Assembly: GCA_025360045.1 (NCBI GenBank)
Contig: JANYCY010000052.1
Coordinates: 62,001 to 126,000, forward strand
From: Janthinobacterium sp.
Lineage (GTDB): Bacteria; Pseudomonadota; Gammaproteobacteria; Burkholderiales; Chitinibacteraceae
Reading direction: 5' to 3'
DNA length: 64,000 bases
Numbering within the stretch: position 1 is the first letter of the stretch; each line of letters begins with the position of its first letter. The translations under genes were made by a program, and so were the position numbers. The notes below the pieces were generated by a model. It did no database searches, had not been told where the DNA came from, and was given only the letters and a program-made list of their open reading frames with translations. Shown here in pieces: positions 9,855 through 18,803 of this stretch.

Positions 9855-12269
9855 ATGATCTCTCGCACCGACTGCTTCCACTGTGGCGAAACGCTTAGCC
9901 CCAATGAATCCTTCCCGATTACGTATCGCAATGCAGAGCAGCCCACTTGCTGCGCTGGCTGTCAGGCGGTGGCGAATACGATTATTCAAAGCGGGCTAGG
10001 CAGCTATTACAGTCAGCGCGATAAACCCGCCGATCGCGCCAAGCCGCTCCCTGACGAGCTACTTGCTCAGCTCAATTTGTATAATGACATCAGCTTACAA
10101 GCCAGCTTTGTACTTAATGTGGATGCCGATATTCGTGAAGCATCACTCATCATCGAGGGCATCAGCTGCGCCGCCTGCATCTGGCTTAATGAGCGCCATA
10201 TTCGGCAATTACCTGGTGTGCTTTCTGCCAGTATTAACTACAGCACCCTTCGTGCCCGCGTACGTTGGGACGAAAGACAAATCCAGCTTTCCACCATCTT
10301 GCAAGCCATTGCCGCCATCGGCTATCGCGCTCAGCCTTATGATCAAGCCCGCCAAGAAGAAGGCTGGCAAAAACAGCGTAAAAGCGCGCTCTTTCGGCTC
10401 TGGGTAGCTGGCCTCTCCATGATGCAAGTTATGATGTTTTCTGTGCCCATTTATATGTCTAAAGCGGGTGAAATTGCACCCGAGTGGCTGCATCTGATGA
10501 ACTGGGCGAGTCTGATTCTTACCCTGCCCGTGCTACTGTATTCAGCAGTGCCCTTTTATATTTCTAGCTGGCGCGATTTAAAACGTCGCCGCACCGGCAT
10601 GGATTTACCCGTAGCCATAGGCGTACTCGCGGCTTTTATCGCCAGTTGCTACTCGCTCATTACCGGCCACGGCGAGATTTATTTTGACTCTGTTTCGATG
10701 TTTGTCTTTTTGCTACTTACCGGCCGCTACCTAGAAATGAGCGCAAGGCGTAAAGCAGGCGCGGCCACCGAGCAGCTGGTCAAACTCATTCCTGCTTTCG
10801 CGCACAAAATAGGCGAGCAAGGCACGGTGGAAGTCACCGTCAACAGCCTGCAAGTTGGCGAGCAGATTTTAGTCAAGTCTGGCGAAACCATTCCAGTCGA
10901 TGGCATCGTTCGCCAAGGCCGTGGCGAGGTTAGCGAAGCCCTACTGACAGGGGAAAGCCTTGCGATTCCCAAGACGGCAGGGATGCAAGTCACGGGCGGC
11001 ACGCTAAATTTAGCCTCGCCCTTGCATATCGAAGTCAGCCAAATTGGCGAAAACACTCGCCTTGCCGCCATTGTGCGTTTGCTCGATCAAGCCTTAGCAC
11101 AAAAACCACGGCTTGCCTTATTGGCCGAACAAGTTTCTGGCTGGTTTGTCAGCGTTTTATTGATCACCGCTGCATTTGCTTGGCTGTATTGGCATTTACA
11201 CGATCCTATCCATGCCCTGCCAATTATGGTGGCCGTACTGGTAATTTCTTGCCCCTGTGCGCTCGCCCTCGCCACGCCTGTCGCCCTAACCGCCGCCACC
11301 GGTCACTTAGCCCAGCTAGGGCTAATGGTGGCACGTAGCCCCGCCCTAGAGACGCTGGCGCAAATCACCGACGTGATCCTAGATAAAACCGGCACGCTCA
11401 CCCATGGCGAGCCGCGTATTCAGCAATACATCGCCAGCCATAGCACAGAAGAAAATGCACGCACCATCGCCGCATCACTAGAAGCAGCTTCCGCTCATCC
11501 CCTCGCCCGTGCCTTTGTTTTGTCAGGCGCACCCTTAGCGCAAGAAATGCAAACTTACCCCAGTGGTGGCCTAAGTGGCGTCGTAGATGGCGTGTTGTAT
11601 TACATCGGCCATCCAGAGTTTGTAAACCGCCAATGCGCTATGCTGATGCCCGATTCAATCCGTCATGCAGAGGGAAGCTTAATCGCGCTCGCTAGCGCCA
11701 CAACATGGCTGGGGGCATTTGTTGTGGCTGACACATTACGACACGATGCCGCAGCTTCTATCCAAGCGCTCCACAACGCTGGCTTACGCTTGCACCTTGT
11801 ATCGGGCGATAGTAACGCTACCGTACAAGCTTTAGCTTTAAGCATGCATATTGAAAACGCTGTCGGCAGAGCAACACCTGGCGACAAGCTCGCTTACATC
11901 ACCGCACTCCAACAACAGGGTCGACGCGTACTGATGATAGGAGATGGCGTAAACGACGCCCCTGTCTTAGCGAAAGCCGATGTATCAATGGCCATGGGTG
12001 CAGGTGTTGATGTGGCTCACGCAGCAGGCGACATGGTCCTGCTTAACAATCAACTGGCCCGTCTTCCTCAAGCACTGGCCTTAGCCCAAAAAACCCGCAA
12101 TATCATTCGGCAGAATTTAGTTTGGGCTGTGGCTTACAATTTAGCAGCACTTCCTTTGGCAGTAAGCGGCCATATCACCCCATGGATTGCAAGCTTGGGC
12201 ATGGCGAGTAGCTCTCTTTTCGTTGTATTCAATGCGCTACGCTTAAATAAAAAGAAAGGAACATCCTAA
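9855..12269 (+). CDS. ccoI: Copper-translocating P-type ATPase for cbb3 oxidase assembly
   Basis: An inner-membrane P1B-type ATPase (804 residues; CcoI/FixI, CtpA group) that exports copper needed to build the cbb3 oxidase binuclear centre. In order: an N-terminal cysteine-rich metal-binding domain (CFHCGE, then CCAGC), an HMA domain with GISCAACIW near 97-105, membrane segments with the metal-binding CPC motif (SCPCALALATP), the phosphorylation motif DKTGTLTHGE, and the hinge GDGVNDAPVLAKAD. It is directly followed by ccoS (TAAATG junction). In many genomes ccoI-ccoS follows ccoGH; here the pair precedes ccoN. Confidence 0.95.
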   Translation: MISRTDCFHCGETLSPNESFPITYRNAEQPTCCAGCQAVANTIIQSGLGSYYSQRDKPADRAKPLPDELLAQLNLYNDISLQASFVLNVDADIREASLIIEGISCAACIWLNERHIRQLPGVLSASINYSTLRARVRWDERQIQLSTILQAIAAIGYRAQPYDQARQEEGWQKQRKSALFRLWVAGLSMMQVMMFSVPIYMSKAGEIAPEWLHLMNWASLILTLPVLLYSAVPFYISSWRDLKRRRTGMDLPVAIGVLAAFIASCYSLITGHGEIYFDSVSMFVFLLLTGRYLEMSARRKAGAATEQLVKLIPAFAHKIGEQGTVEVTVNSLQVGEQILVKSGETIPVDGIVRQGRGEVSEALLTGESLAIPKTAGMQVTGGTLNLASPLHIEVSQIGENTRLAAIVRLLDQALAQKPRLALLAEQVSGWFVSVLLITAAFAWLYWHLHDPIHALPIMVAVLVISCPCALALATPVALTAATGHLAQLGLMVARSPALETLAQITDVILDKTGTLTHGEPRIQQYIASHSTEENARTIAASLEAASAHPLARAFVLSGAPLAQEMQTYPSGGLSGVVDGVLYYIGHPEFVNRQCAMLMPDSIRHAEGSLIALASATTWLGAFVVADTLRHDAAASIQALHNAGLRLHLVSGDSNATVQALALSMHIENAVGRATPGDKLAYITALQQQGRRVLMIGDGVNDAPVLAKADVSMAMGAGVDVAHAAGDMVLLNNQLARLPQALALAQKTRNIIRQNLVWAVAYNLAALPLAVSGHITPWIASLGMASSSLFVVFNALRLNKKKGTS

Positions 12270-12476
12270 ATGGAAAGCCTTTATTTGCTTATTCCACTCT
12301 CTGTTTTGCTGGTTTTTCTGATTGGAATTCTTTTTTGGTGGTCAGTTAAAGGAGGGCAATTTGATGATATGGAAGGACCTGCCTGGCAGATCCTGCAAGA
12401 TGATGACAGCATGCAGGTGAAAGAAAGTTCCCCTGACGAAAGAAAAAACAAGGAATTAAAGTCTGACGGGGTGTAA
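12270..12476 (+). CDS. ccoS: CcoS, cbb3 oxidase maturation protein
   Basis: A small inner-membrane protein (68 residues) required for cofactor insertion into cbb3 oxidase. One membrane helix (about residues 4-26) is followed by the family hallmark GGQFDDMEGPAWQIL and a charged tail. The ATG directly abuts the ccoI stop and AAAGGA serves as ribosome binding site inside the ccoI end, so translation is probably coupled. Confidence 0.93.
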   Translation: MESLYLLIPLSVLLVFLIGILFWWSVKGGQFDDMEGPAWQILQDDDSMQVKESSPDERKNKELKSDGV

Positions 12477-12500
12477 AATGCCGCGATCTGATGAAAGGCA

Positions 12501-12514
12501 TTGATGTTCGTCAA
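12501..12514 (+). promoter_or_regulatory. FNR/ANR-type box upstream of ccoN
   Basis: TTGATGTTCGTCAA matches the FNR consensus TTGAT-N4-ATCAA at nine of ten fixed positions. It lies in the 210-bp gap between ccoS and ccoN, about 170 bp before the ccoN ATG. Control of ccoNOQP by FNR-family regulators under low oxygen is established in many proteobacteria; the site call here is by eye. Confidence 0.6.
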
Positions 12515-12686
12515 TAAGACGGCCAACAAGGGCAGGTAAAGTTCTATTGGCATAATTACAAAAGTAATATTCACAAGTAACAGCAAAGCCGTGTTTTCCT
12601 TACACACGACGTATATGCTGACACCTTGTTCATTTTTCAAGTCGTATTTTTAAAGTCCAAGCTGTTGGAGATCAAACGGAGCTCGC

Positions 12687-14108
12687 ATGGAACACCAAGC
12701 TACATACAACTACAAAGTGGTGCGGCAATTTGCCATCATGACGGTCATTTGGGGGATTGTCGGGATGCTGGTTGGCGTGATCATTGCCGCCCAGATGTAC
12801 TGGCCAGAACTTAATTTTGGCCCTTACTTTCATTTTGGCCGCTTGCGCCCATTGCACACTAACGCGGTTATTTTTGCGTTTGGTGGCAGTGGCTTATTCG
12901 CAACCTCGTATTACGTGGTTCAACGCACCTGTAATGTGCGCTTGATCTCCGACAAACTCGCCGCCTTCCATTTCTGGGGCTGGCAGCTAGTGATCGTCCT
13001 AGCCGCCATTACTTTGCCTATGGGTTTAACCCGTGGTAAAGAATACGCCGAGCTAGAATGGCCAATTACTTGGCTAATCGCCGTGATTTGGGTGGCTTAC
13101 GCGATTGTGTTTTTCGGCACGATTGCCAAGCGCAAAGTAAAGCATATCTATGTGGCTAACTGGTTTTATGGTGCGTTTATCCTGGCCGTAGCCCTGCTGC
13201 ATATTATTAATGGCTTAGCGATTCCAGTTTCTGCGACTAAGTCCTACTCGGTTTACTCCGGCGCAGTCGATGCCATGGTGCAATGGTGGTATGGTCACAA
13301 TGCCGTCGGCTTCTTCCTGACCGCTGGCTTCTTAGGCATGATGTATTACTTTGTGCCTAAGCAAGCAGGCCGTCCGGTTTACTCCTATCGCCTGTCCGTG
13401 GTGCATTTTTGGGCGCTGTCGTTCACCTATATGTGGGCAGGTCCTCACCATCTGCACTACACCGCATTGCCAGATTGGACTCAATCCTTAGGCATGGTGT
13501 TCTCTTTGATTCTGCTTGCGCCAAGCTGGGGTGGGATGATCAACGGGATTATGACGCTGTCAGGTGCATGGCATAAGCTGCGTACCGATCCAATCTTGAA
13601 ATTCTTGGTTACCGCGCTGTCATTCTACGGCATGTCCACTTTTGAAGGCCCGATGATGGCCATCAAAACAGTGAACGCGCTATCGCATTACACAGATTGG
13701 ACCATTGGTCACGTTCACTCCGGCGCACTAGGCTGGGTAGCAATGATTACCATCGGCTCGATCTACTACATGATTCCTCGCCTGTTCAATAAAGAAGAAA
13801 TGTATTCGGTAAAACTGATCGATACCCACTTCTGGATTGCAACGATTGGTGTGGTGCTTTACATCTCGTCCATGTGGATTGCCGGTGTAACGCAAGGTTT
13901 GATGTGGCGTGCAGTAAACACGGACGGTACTTTAACTTACGCATTTATTGACTCGGTTAAAGCATCATACCCGTACTACTTTATCCGCTTCTTGGGTGGT
14001 CTGTGCTTCTTGTCGGGCATGCTTTTGATGCTTTACAACGTGATACGTACCGCTTCTTCTGGCCAAGCCGTCGATGCCAAAATTCCGGCCATCGCCCAAC
14101 ACGCCTGA
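12687..14108 (+). CDS. ccoN: Cytochrome cbb3 oxidase subunit I
   Basis: The catalytic heme-copper subunit (473 residues) of the high-affinity terminal oxidase, reducing O2 to water in the inner membrane. Twelve or so membrane helices are visible. Histidine ligands lie in the [12 protein letters not shown] segment, the YGHNAVGFF segment, the [12 protein letters not shown] segment and the [10 protein letters not shown] segment. The start is set by GGAGCTCGC before ATG. First gene of ccoNOQP. Confidence 0.97.
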   Translation: MEHQATYNYKVVRQFAIMTVIWGIVGMLVGVIIAAQMYWPELNFGPYFHFGRLRPLHTNAVIFAFGGSGLFATSYYVVQRTCNVRLISDKLAAFHFWGWQLVIVLAAITLPMGLTRGKEYAELEWPITWLIAVIWVAYAIVFFGTIAKRKVKHIYVANWFYGAFILAVALLHIINGLAIPVSATKSYSVYSGAVDAMVQWWYGHNAVGFFLTAGFLGMMYYFVPKQAGRPVYSYRLSVVHFWALSFTYMWAGPHHLHYTALPDWTQSLGMVFSLILLAPSWGGMINGIMTLSGAWHKLRTDPILKFLVTALSFYGMSTFEGPMMAIKTVNALSHYTDWTIGHVHSGALGWVAMITIGSIYYMIPRLFNKEEMYSVKLIDTHFWIATIGVVLYISSMWIAGVTQGLMWRAVNTDGTLTYAFIDSVKASYPYYFIRFLGGLCFLSGMLLMLYNVIRTASSGQAVDAKIPAIAQHA

Positions 14109-14126
14109 TAGATCGGAGAAAAACTC

Positions 14127-14753
14127 ATGAAAAACTTTATGAACCAGCTGCAAGCTAAGGTTGAAGCAAACGTTGCCTACTTGATCGTGCTGACGTTACT
14201 GACCTTAAGCGTAGCTATGCTGGTAGAAATCTTACCGCTGATGTTTAGCAACTCCACCACCAAGCCTATCGAAGGGGTAAAGCCTTACACCGCCTTGGCT
14301 TTGGCTGGGCGCGATATTTTTGTACGTGAAGGTTGCTACAATTGCCACTCACAAATGATTCGCCCTTTCCGTGCAGAAACAGAGCGTTACGGCCATTACT
14401 CGGTAGCGGGTGAATCTGTTTACGATCGTCCATTTCAATGGGGCTCTAAGCGTACAGGGCCTGATTTGGCGCGTGTTGGCGCTCGCTACTCTGATGAATG
14501 GCACCGTACTCACTTGATGAATCCACGCGATGTAGTGCCTGAATCGAATATGCCCGCCTTCCCTTGGCTTGCTGCCAACAAAGTCGATTCTGCCATTATG
14601 CCCGCCAAAATGACGGCATTACGTAAGCTGGGCGACCCTTACACCGATGCAGACATTAAAGGCTCGGTAGCCGCCACCGAAGGCAAAACCGAGATGGAAG
14701 CGGTGATTTTCTACCTACAAGGCTTGGGGCTTGCGCTCAAGAACAAGAGGTAA
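14127..14753 (+). CDS. ccoO: Cytochrome cbb3 oxidase subunit II (mono-heme cytochrome c)
   Basis: A 208-residue membrane-anchored cytochrome c that passes electrons to CcoN. One N-terminal helix (about 18-38) is followed by the heme c motif CYNCH and the conserved [16 protein letters not shown] segment. A methionine ligand is likely in the ESNMPAFPW segment. It lies 18 bp after ccoN and 6 bp before ccoQ. Confidence 0.97.
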   Translation: MKNFMNQLQAKVEANVAYLIVLTLLTLSVAMLVEILPLMFSNSTTKPIEGVKPYTALALAGRDIFVREGCYNCHSQMIRPFRAETERYGHYSVAGESVYDRPFQWGSKRTGPDLARVGARYSDEWHRTHLMNPRDVVPESNMPAFPWLAANKVDSAIMPAKMTALRKLGDPYTDADIKGSVAATEGKTEMEAVIFYLQGLGLALKNKR

Positions 14754-14759
14754 TTCATC

Positions 14760-14927
14760 ATGGAAATGTTAAACGATCTACGCGTGCTTTCTACCGTAGC
14801 CAGTTTTATTTGCTTTGTTGGCATCTTGATTTGGGCCTGCAGCAAAAACAGCAAAGCATCCTTTGATGAAGCGGCCAACCAGCCGCTCCTTGATGATGAT
14901 CTGCCCTCATCAAACAAGACCTCCTGA
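14760..14927 (+). CDS. ccoQ: CcoQ, small cbb3 oxidase subunit
   Basis: A 55-residue protein beginning MEMLNDLRVLSTVASF, with one membrane helix (about 10-27, ending in IWACSKNSK) and an acidic C-terminal tail. It is recognised by its size, single helix and position between ccoO and ccoP. CcoQ stabilises the CcoNOP complex in other bacteria. Sequence conservation in this family is low, so the call rests mainly on context. Confidence 0.88.
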   Translation: MEMLNDLRVLSTVASFICFVGILIWACSKNSKASFDEAANQPLLDDDLPSSNKTS

Positions 14928-14946
14928 TTTCTAGAGGATATAAAAA

Positions 14947-15855
14947 ATGACAGACTTTCAAAGTATCTTTTGGAATTATTGGATCGCAATCATTGTGATT
15001 GGCGGTATTGTGGCAATGACTTTGCTCTTAATGAGCCAAGGCGTTGTTAAGCTTAAAAAAGGTGAAAATGCCGATGTAACTGGCCACAAATGGGATGGGG
15101 ACTTAGAAGAGTTCAACAATCCATTGCCGGGCTGGTGGGTCATGATGTTCTATATGACCATTGTATTTGGTATTGTCTATCTCGTACTCTACCCCGGCAT
15201 TTGGGGCGGCATGTGGAAATGGACTTCAAGCAACCAGTATGGCAAAGAAGTTGCACAAGCCAATTCCAAGTATCAGGGCCTGTATGACAAGTATTCCGCC
15301 ATGCCGATTGCGGCTATTGCACAGAATCAAGAAGCCAAGGATATGGGTAAACGCCTATTTTTGACTTACTGTATCCAGTGCCATGGCGCAGATGCACGTG
15401 GCGCAAAAGGCTTCCCAAATCTTACCGATGGCGATTGGTTATACGGTGGTAGCCCAGAAAAAATCCTGGAAACCATTGCCAATGGTCGTCATGGTCAGAT
15501 GCCTGCTTGGGGTGCTGTTTTTGGTGAAGAAAAAGTAAAAGACGTTGCTAACTATGTATTGCAATTGGCTGGCAAACCACGCAATGAACTGCGTGCCACC
15601 CGTGGCGCAGAAACATTCAAGCAAACGTGTGTTGCATGTCATGGCGCGGAAGGTAAGGGCAATCAAGATTTGGGCGCACCTAACCTGACCGACAATACTT
15701 GGCTCTATGGTGGATCTGAAGCCACAATCATTGAAACCATTACCAATGGCCGCAGCAACGTAATGCCTGCCTGGAAAGAATTCCTAGGCGATGCCAAAGT
15801 GCATTTATTAGCAGGTTATGTTTATAGCCTTTCTAATAACGAGAAAGCAAAGTAA
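14947..15855 (+). CDS. ccoP: Cytochrome cbb3 oxidase subunit III (di-heme cytochrome c)
   Basis: A 302-residue membrane-anchored di-heme cytochrome c that receives electrons from soluble cytochromes or bc1. Two N-terminal helices flank a conserved HKWDGDLEEFNNPLPGWW loop. Two tandem cytochrome c domains follow, with heme motifs CIQCHGADARG and CVACHGAEGKG and methionine ligands in the GQMPAWG and NVMPAW segments. A ribosome binding site (GAGGA) precedes the ATG. Last gene of ccoNOQP, followed by two hairpins. Confidence 0.97.
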   Translation: MTDFQSIFWNYWIAIIVIGGIVAMTLLLMSQGVVKLKKGENADVTGHKWDGDLEEFNNPLPGWWVMMFYMTIVFGIVYLVLYPGIWGGMWKWTSSNQYGKEVAQANSKYQGLYDKYSAMPIAAIAQNQEAKDMGKRLFLTYCIQCHGADARGAKGFPNLTDGDWLYGGSPEKILETIANGRHGQMPAWGAVFGEEKVKDVANYVLQLAGKPRNELRATRGAETFKQTCVACHGAEGKGNQDLGAPNLTDNTWLYGGSEATIIETITNGRSNVMPAWKEFLGDAKVHLLAGYVYSLSNNEKAK

Positions 15856-15861
15856 GAAAAC

Positions 15862-15897
15862 GTGTAGGGTAGGCAAAAGAATCAGCCCACCCTACAC
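15862..15897. terminator. Hairpin downstream of ccoP, no U-tract
   Basis: GTGTAGGGTAGGC (15862-15874) pairs with GCCCACCCTACAC (15885-15897) with one mismatch. There is no T-run after it, so it may be a repeat or an RNA-stabilising hairpin at the end of ccoNOQP rather than a true terminator. Confidence 0.4.
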
Positions 15898-15903
15898 CGT
15901 TTC

Positions 15904-15930
15904 AAACGGGCGGGCTTGTCCCGCCCGTTT
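15904..15930 (+). terminator. Rho-independent terminator after ccoNOQP
   Basis: An 11-bp perfect stem (AAACGGGCGGG at 15904-15914 with CCCGCCCGTTT at 15920-15930), loop CTTGT, ends in a T-run. It should terminate ccoNOQP transcription and so separate it from ccoGH. Confidence 0.85.
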
Positions 15931-15955
15931 TTCCTTGAACAAAATGATTTGTGCC

Positions 15956-16123
15956 CTAGCAGCCTGTCGGACTTAAGTGATCGTAGCGAAGGAAAGTCCG
16001 GTTTGAGACAGATTTAACGGATTTTTGAGGCGAATAGCTGGCTATTCAACGAAAAAATACGTTGAATATGGCCAAATCCGGCTTTTCCACAGTAGATCAG
16101 TCTTAAGTCCGACTGGCTGCTAG
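15956..16123. repeat. 168-bp hairpin element with CTAG ends (copy 2)
   Basis: Terminal inverted repeats of 22 bp (15956-15977 and 16102-16123) with one mismatch match the ends of the 9553-9720 copy, and the length is identical (168 bp). The interior has diverged, yet a central hairpin is kept with different bases (GAATAGC, loop TG, GCTATTC), flanked by CGGATTT and AAATCCG arms. It sits between the ccoNOQP terminator and ccoG. Confidence 0.8.
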
Positions 16124-16153
16124 CACAAGCCATTTTGGCTGGAGTTGTTTGAA

Positions 16154-17590
16154 ATGAGCAAAAAACTACGAGACATTCCCGTTACCGTCATCAAAGACGA
16201 TGGCGAATACGAAGAGATCCACCTTTATAGCAAGCATAAAAAAATCTACCCGCGCTGGATAAATGGTTTATTTAATCGCTGGCGTATCCTCTTTGTTGTC
16301 ATCACTCAGCTCTTCTTCTACGGCATGCCTTGGCTACAAATGAATGGCCGCCAAGCCCTGCTCTTCAACATTACCGAACACACTTTTTATATTTACGGCT
16401 TTGTATTCTTGCCGCAAGACTTCATCTATCTCACCGCCCTGCTCTTAGCCAGCGCCATTGGCCTATTTGCTTGGACCACCGCGGGTGGGCGGCTTTGGTG
16501 TGGTTACGCCTGTCCGCAAACCGTCTACACCGAAATTTTTCTTTGGATAGAAAAATGGGTAGAAGGCGATCGCATGGCGCGCATCAAGCTAGATAACGCC
16601 CCCACTAGCGCAAGAAAAATCCGATTAAAAATCATTAAACACAGCGCTTGGATTGTCCTCTCGCTTTGGACAGGCTTTACCTTTGTCGGCTATTTCACGC
16701 CAATCCGCACGCTCTGGACCGAAATCACCCAATTTGGCCTTGGCCCTTGGGAAACGTTCTGGGTATTCTTCTATGCCTTTGCCACCTACGGCAATGCAGG
16801 CTGGATGCGTGAGCAAGTCTGTAAATATATGTGTCCTTACGCACGCTTTCAAAGCACCATGTTTGATGCCGATACCTTAATTATTTCTTATGATGCCGAG
16901 CGCGGTGACGCACGCGGCAGCCGTAAAAAAGGCACTGATTACAAAGCTGCAGGCCTAGGTGATTGCATCGATTGCACGGTGTGCGTACAGGTTTGCCCAG
17001 TGGGGATCGATATCCGAGATGGCTTGCAATACGAGTGCATTGGCTGCGCCGCCTGTATTGATGCCTGTGATGAAATTATGGATAAGATGCAATACCCACG
17101 TGGGCTGATCCGTTACACCACCGAAAACGCGCTAGAACACAAATATCCTGAACGCGACATCATCAAAAAAATCACTCGCCCACGCGTGATGATGTATGTC
17201 TTGGTACTGATCGTAATTTTAGGTATTACCATCGGCTCCCTCGTGATGCGTAAGCCGATCAAGGTGAATATTTCGCGTGATCGCGTCGCCATGGTGCGTG
17301 AAGCTGACGACGGCTGGCTAGAAAACAGCTATCGCTTACAGATTCAAAATGCCGATGAAAAGGCCCACAGCTATATGATCACCACCGATGGCTTGCCCAA
17401 CTCAAGAACTATTGTGGAAGGCAATGGTCAGATTTTTGTACCCGCCACCGGCAGCCAAGATATTGGTGTACGCATACAAGTCGATCCAAGCCAAGCAGGG
17501 CCTGGTGGACATGAAATGCACTTCATCATTACCGCAACAGATAACCCCACGCTAACAGTACGCGAAAAATCTAGCTTTTTAGGACGATAA
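16154..17590 (+). CDS. ccoG: CcoG (RdxA/FixG family) cbb3 oxidase accessory ferredoxin-like protein
   Basis: An inner-membrane iron-sulfur protein linked to copper delivery to cbb3 oxidase; CcoG has been described as a cupric reductase in Rhodobacter. The ATG at 16154 follows a CTGGAG site, giving 478 residues; a TTG three codons upstream is less likely. Several membrane helices, a WCGYACPQTVYTE motif, two [4Fe-4S] motifs (CIDCTVCVQVCP and CIGCAACIDACD) and a C-terminal immunoglobulin-like domain are visible. Separated from ccoH by only 2 bp. Confidence 0.95.
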   Translation: MSKKLRDIPVTVIKDDGEYEEIHLYSKHKKIYPRWINGLFNRWRILFVVITQLFFYGMPWLQMNGRQALLFNITEHTFYIYGFVFLPQDFIYLTALLLASAIGLFAWTTAGGRLWCGYACPQTVYTEIFLWIEKWVEGDRMARIKLDNAPTSARKIRLKIIKHSAWIVLSLWTGFTFVGYFTPIRTLWTEITQFGLGPWETFWVFFYAFATYGNAGWMREQVCKYMCPYARFQSTMFDADTLIISYDAERGDARGSRKKGTDYKAAGLGDCIDCTVCVQVCPVGIDIRDGLQYECIGCAACIDACDEIMDKMQYPRGLIRYTTENALEHKYPERDIIKKITRPRVMMYVLVLIVILGITIGSLVMRKPIKVNISRDRVAMVREADDGWLENSYRLQIQNADEKAHSYMITTDGLPNSRTIVEGNGQIFVPATGSQDIGVRIQVDPSQAGPGGHEMHFIITATDNPTLTVREKSSFLGR

Positions 17591-17592
17591 AT

Positions 17593-18096
17593 ATGCAAAA
17601 AGACCCGATGGAAAATCAACCTTGGTATAAGCATCGCCATGTATGGCTGCTGATTCTCTTCCCGAGTGTGGCCGTTATTGGTGGAATTAATTTATTTTTC
17701 CAAGCGGTACAAAGCGACGATGGCTTAGTGAGTGATGATTATTACAAGGAAGGCCAAGAAATCAACAGCCAGATTCACCGTGATACCAAAGCCACCGCAC
17801 TGGGCCTAAACGGCCAACTCATGCTTGGTGCAGATGGCAAATCAATCCGCATCCAGCTCAATAAAGTCATCAAAGATGATTTGGTCCTAAAACTCATGCA
17901 CCCTACCCGTGCAGGCCAAGATCAAACCATTATATTGAGCCAACAAGCACCACAGTTTTATGTGGGCAAGCTAGAAAACGCACTGACCCAGCCCCGCTGG
18001 CAAGTCGAGCTGGCAGATGCTCAACATCAATGGCGCTTAAAAGCAGAATGGCAAATCAGCGATGCAGAAGCCTTACAGCTTAATTCAGCACTCTAA
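17593..18096 (+). CDS. ccoH: FixH family protein (CcoH)
   Basis: A 167-residue inner-membrane protein with one N-terminal helix (about 19-40) and a periplasmic FixH domain including the family's DDGLVSDDYYKEGQEIN segment. CcoH interacts with the assembling cbb3 oxidase in other bacteria. The gene follows ccoG with a 2-bp gap and is ended by a terminator. Confidence 0.9.
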   Translation: MQKDPMENQPWYKHRHVWLLILFPSVAVIGGINLFFQAVQSDDGLVSDDYYKEGQEINSQIHRDTKATALGLNGQLMLGADGKSIRIQLNKVIKDDLVLKLMHPTRAGQDQTIILSQQAPQFYVGKLENALTQPRWQVELADAQHQWRLKAEWQISDAEALQLNSAL

Positions 18097-18115
18097 GCAT
18101 CAACACTAAATAGCC

Positions 18116-18141
18116 AATAGCCCACCTCATGGTGGGCTATT
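18116..18141 (+). terminator. Rho-independent terminator after ccoH
   Basis: AATAGCCCACC (18116-18126) pairs perfectly with GGTGGGCTATT (18131-18141) around a TCAT loop and runs into a T-tract. Confidence 0.88.
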
Positions 18142-18260
18142 TTTTATATATGCATTGAAAAAATCATAAGAAAATTCTACTGCGCCATGAATATGACTAA
18201 AACAAAAAACGGGCTTAGTGAAAAACAAACAAGGGGCTGGTCAAAACATGGTTGGTTTTA

Positions 18261-18331
18261 TATAGGGTGTGCAAGTCGTTTTTCTTGCGCACCGCTTTCT
18301 GCGCTCCGACTACGTCGTTGTACACCCTATA
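18261..18331. repeat. TATAGGGTGT palindromic repeat, copy A
   Basis: TATAGGGTGT at 18261-18270 is mirrored by ACACCCTATA at 18322-18331. The interior (GCAAG, TTCTTGCGCACCG, CGTCGTTGTACACC) matches the reverse complement of the element at 55903-55974. A half-copy lies at 46903-46945. Confidence 0.75.
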
Positions 18332-18356
18332 AATGCCAACGCACCCAATGCAATTC

Positions 18357-18469
18357 GTAGCTTGGGTTAGCCGCTTTATCGCGTAACCCAACATTCTTTT
18401 GCGCAAATATTGGGTTACGCATGTTTATCCGCCCTAAAGTAGGCGAATAAACCTGCTAACCCAAACTAC
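18357..18469. repeat. 113-bp composite palindrome (GTAG-TTGGGTTAGC type)
   Basis: Outer arms GTAGCTTGGGTTAGC and GCTAACCCAAACTAC are inverted copies with one extra base. An inner pair, GCGTAACCCAA and TTGGGTTACGC, forms a second hairpin. It follows repeat copy A by 25 bp, so the 660-bp gap after ccoH is largely made of repeats. Confidence 0.65.
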
Positions 18470-18498
18470 AAAAGTGTTATTTCTCGCTATTTGCTTAA

Positions 18499-18702
18499 GT
18501 TGATAGGATTGCCCATTTAGCGCCCGCCGCACAATTACCCGTGCTTGAAGTCATCAGCGGCACGCATATTCTGGCGAATCTCACTCTGGGGATGGGTAGC
18601 GTGGTTTACGACTATTTACACGTTCTGAGGCAGGGAGACCCTAGCCTCAACAGGATTCCATCAGATACAAGTCAGTCCATTGACAATTATATAACTCAAT
18701 AA
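18499..18702 (+). other. Open stretch, possible gene remnant (unrecognised)
   Basis: Sixty-seven codons are open without an ATG start (a GTG at 18541 is possible). The translation reads like protein ([19 protein letters not shown], then [15 protein letters not shown]) but I do not recognise it. Its first bases overlap a copy of the 17-mer repeat also found at 1624-1640. It may be a gene fragment left by rearrangement or chance. The rest of the gap to 18803 shows nothing clear. Confidence 0.25.
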
Positions 18703-18803
18703 TGATGGCAAAATGACTGCGATATACAGCAAATAAACCCTCCCTGTGTGAATAGTCAGCCAAATGACATACAATTCATCATCACCCTTCCCCTTACGGC
18801 ATC

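Noticed and set aside
18142..18803. CRISPR-like array in the repeat-rich gap
   Set aside because: The repeats are inverted pairs of different families, not regularly spaced direct repeats, and no cas gene is nearby.
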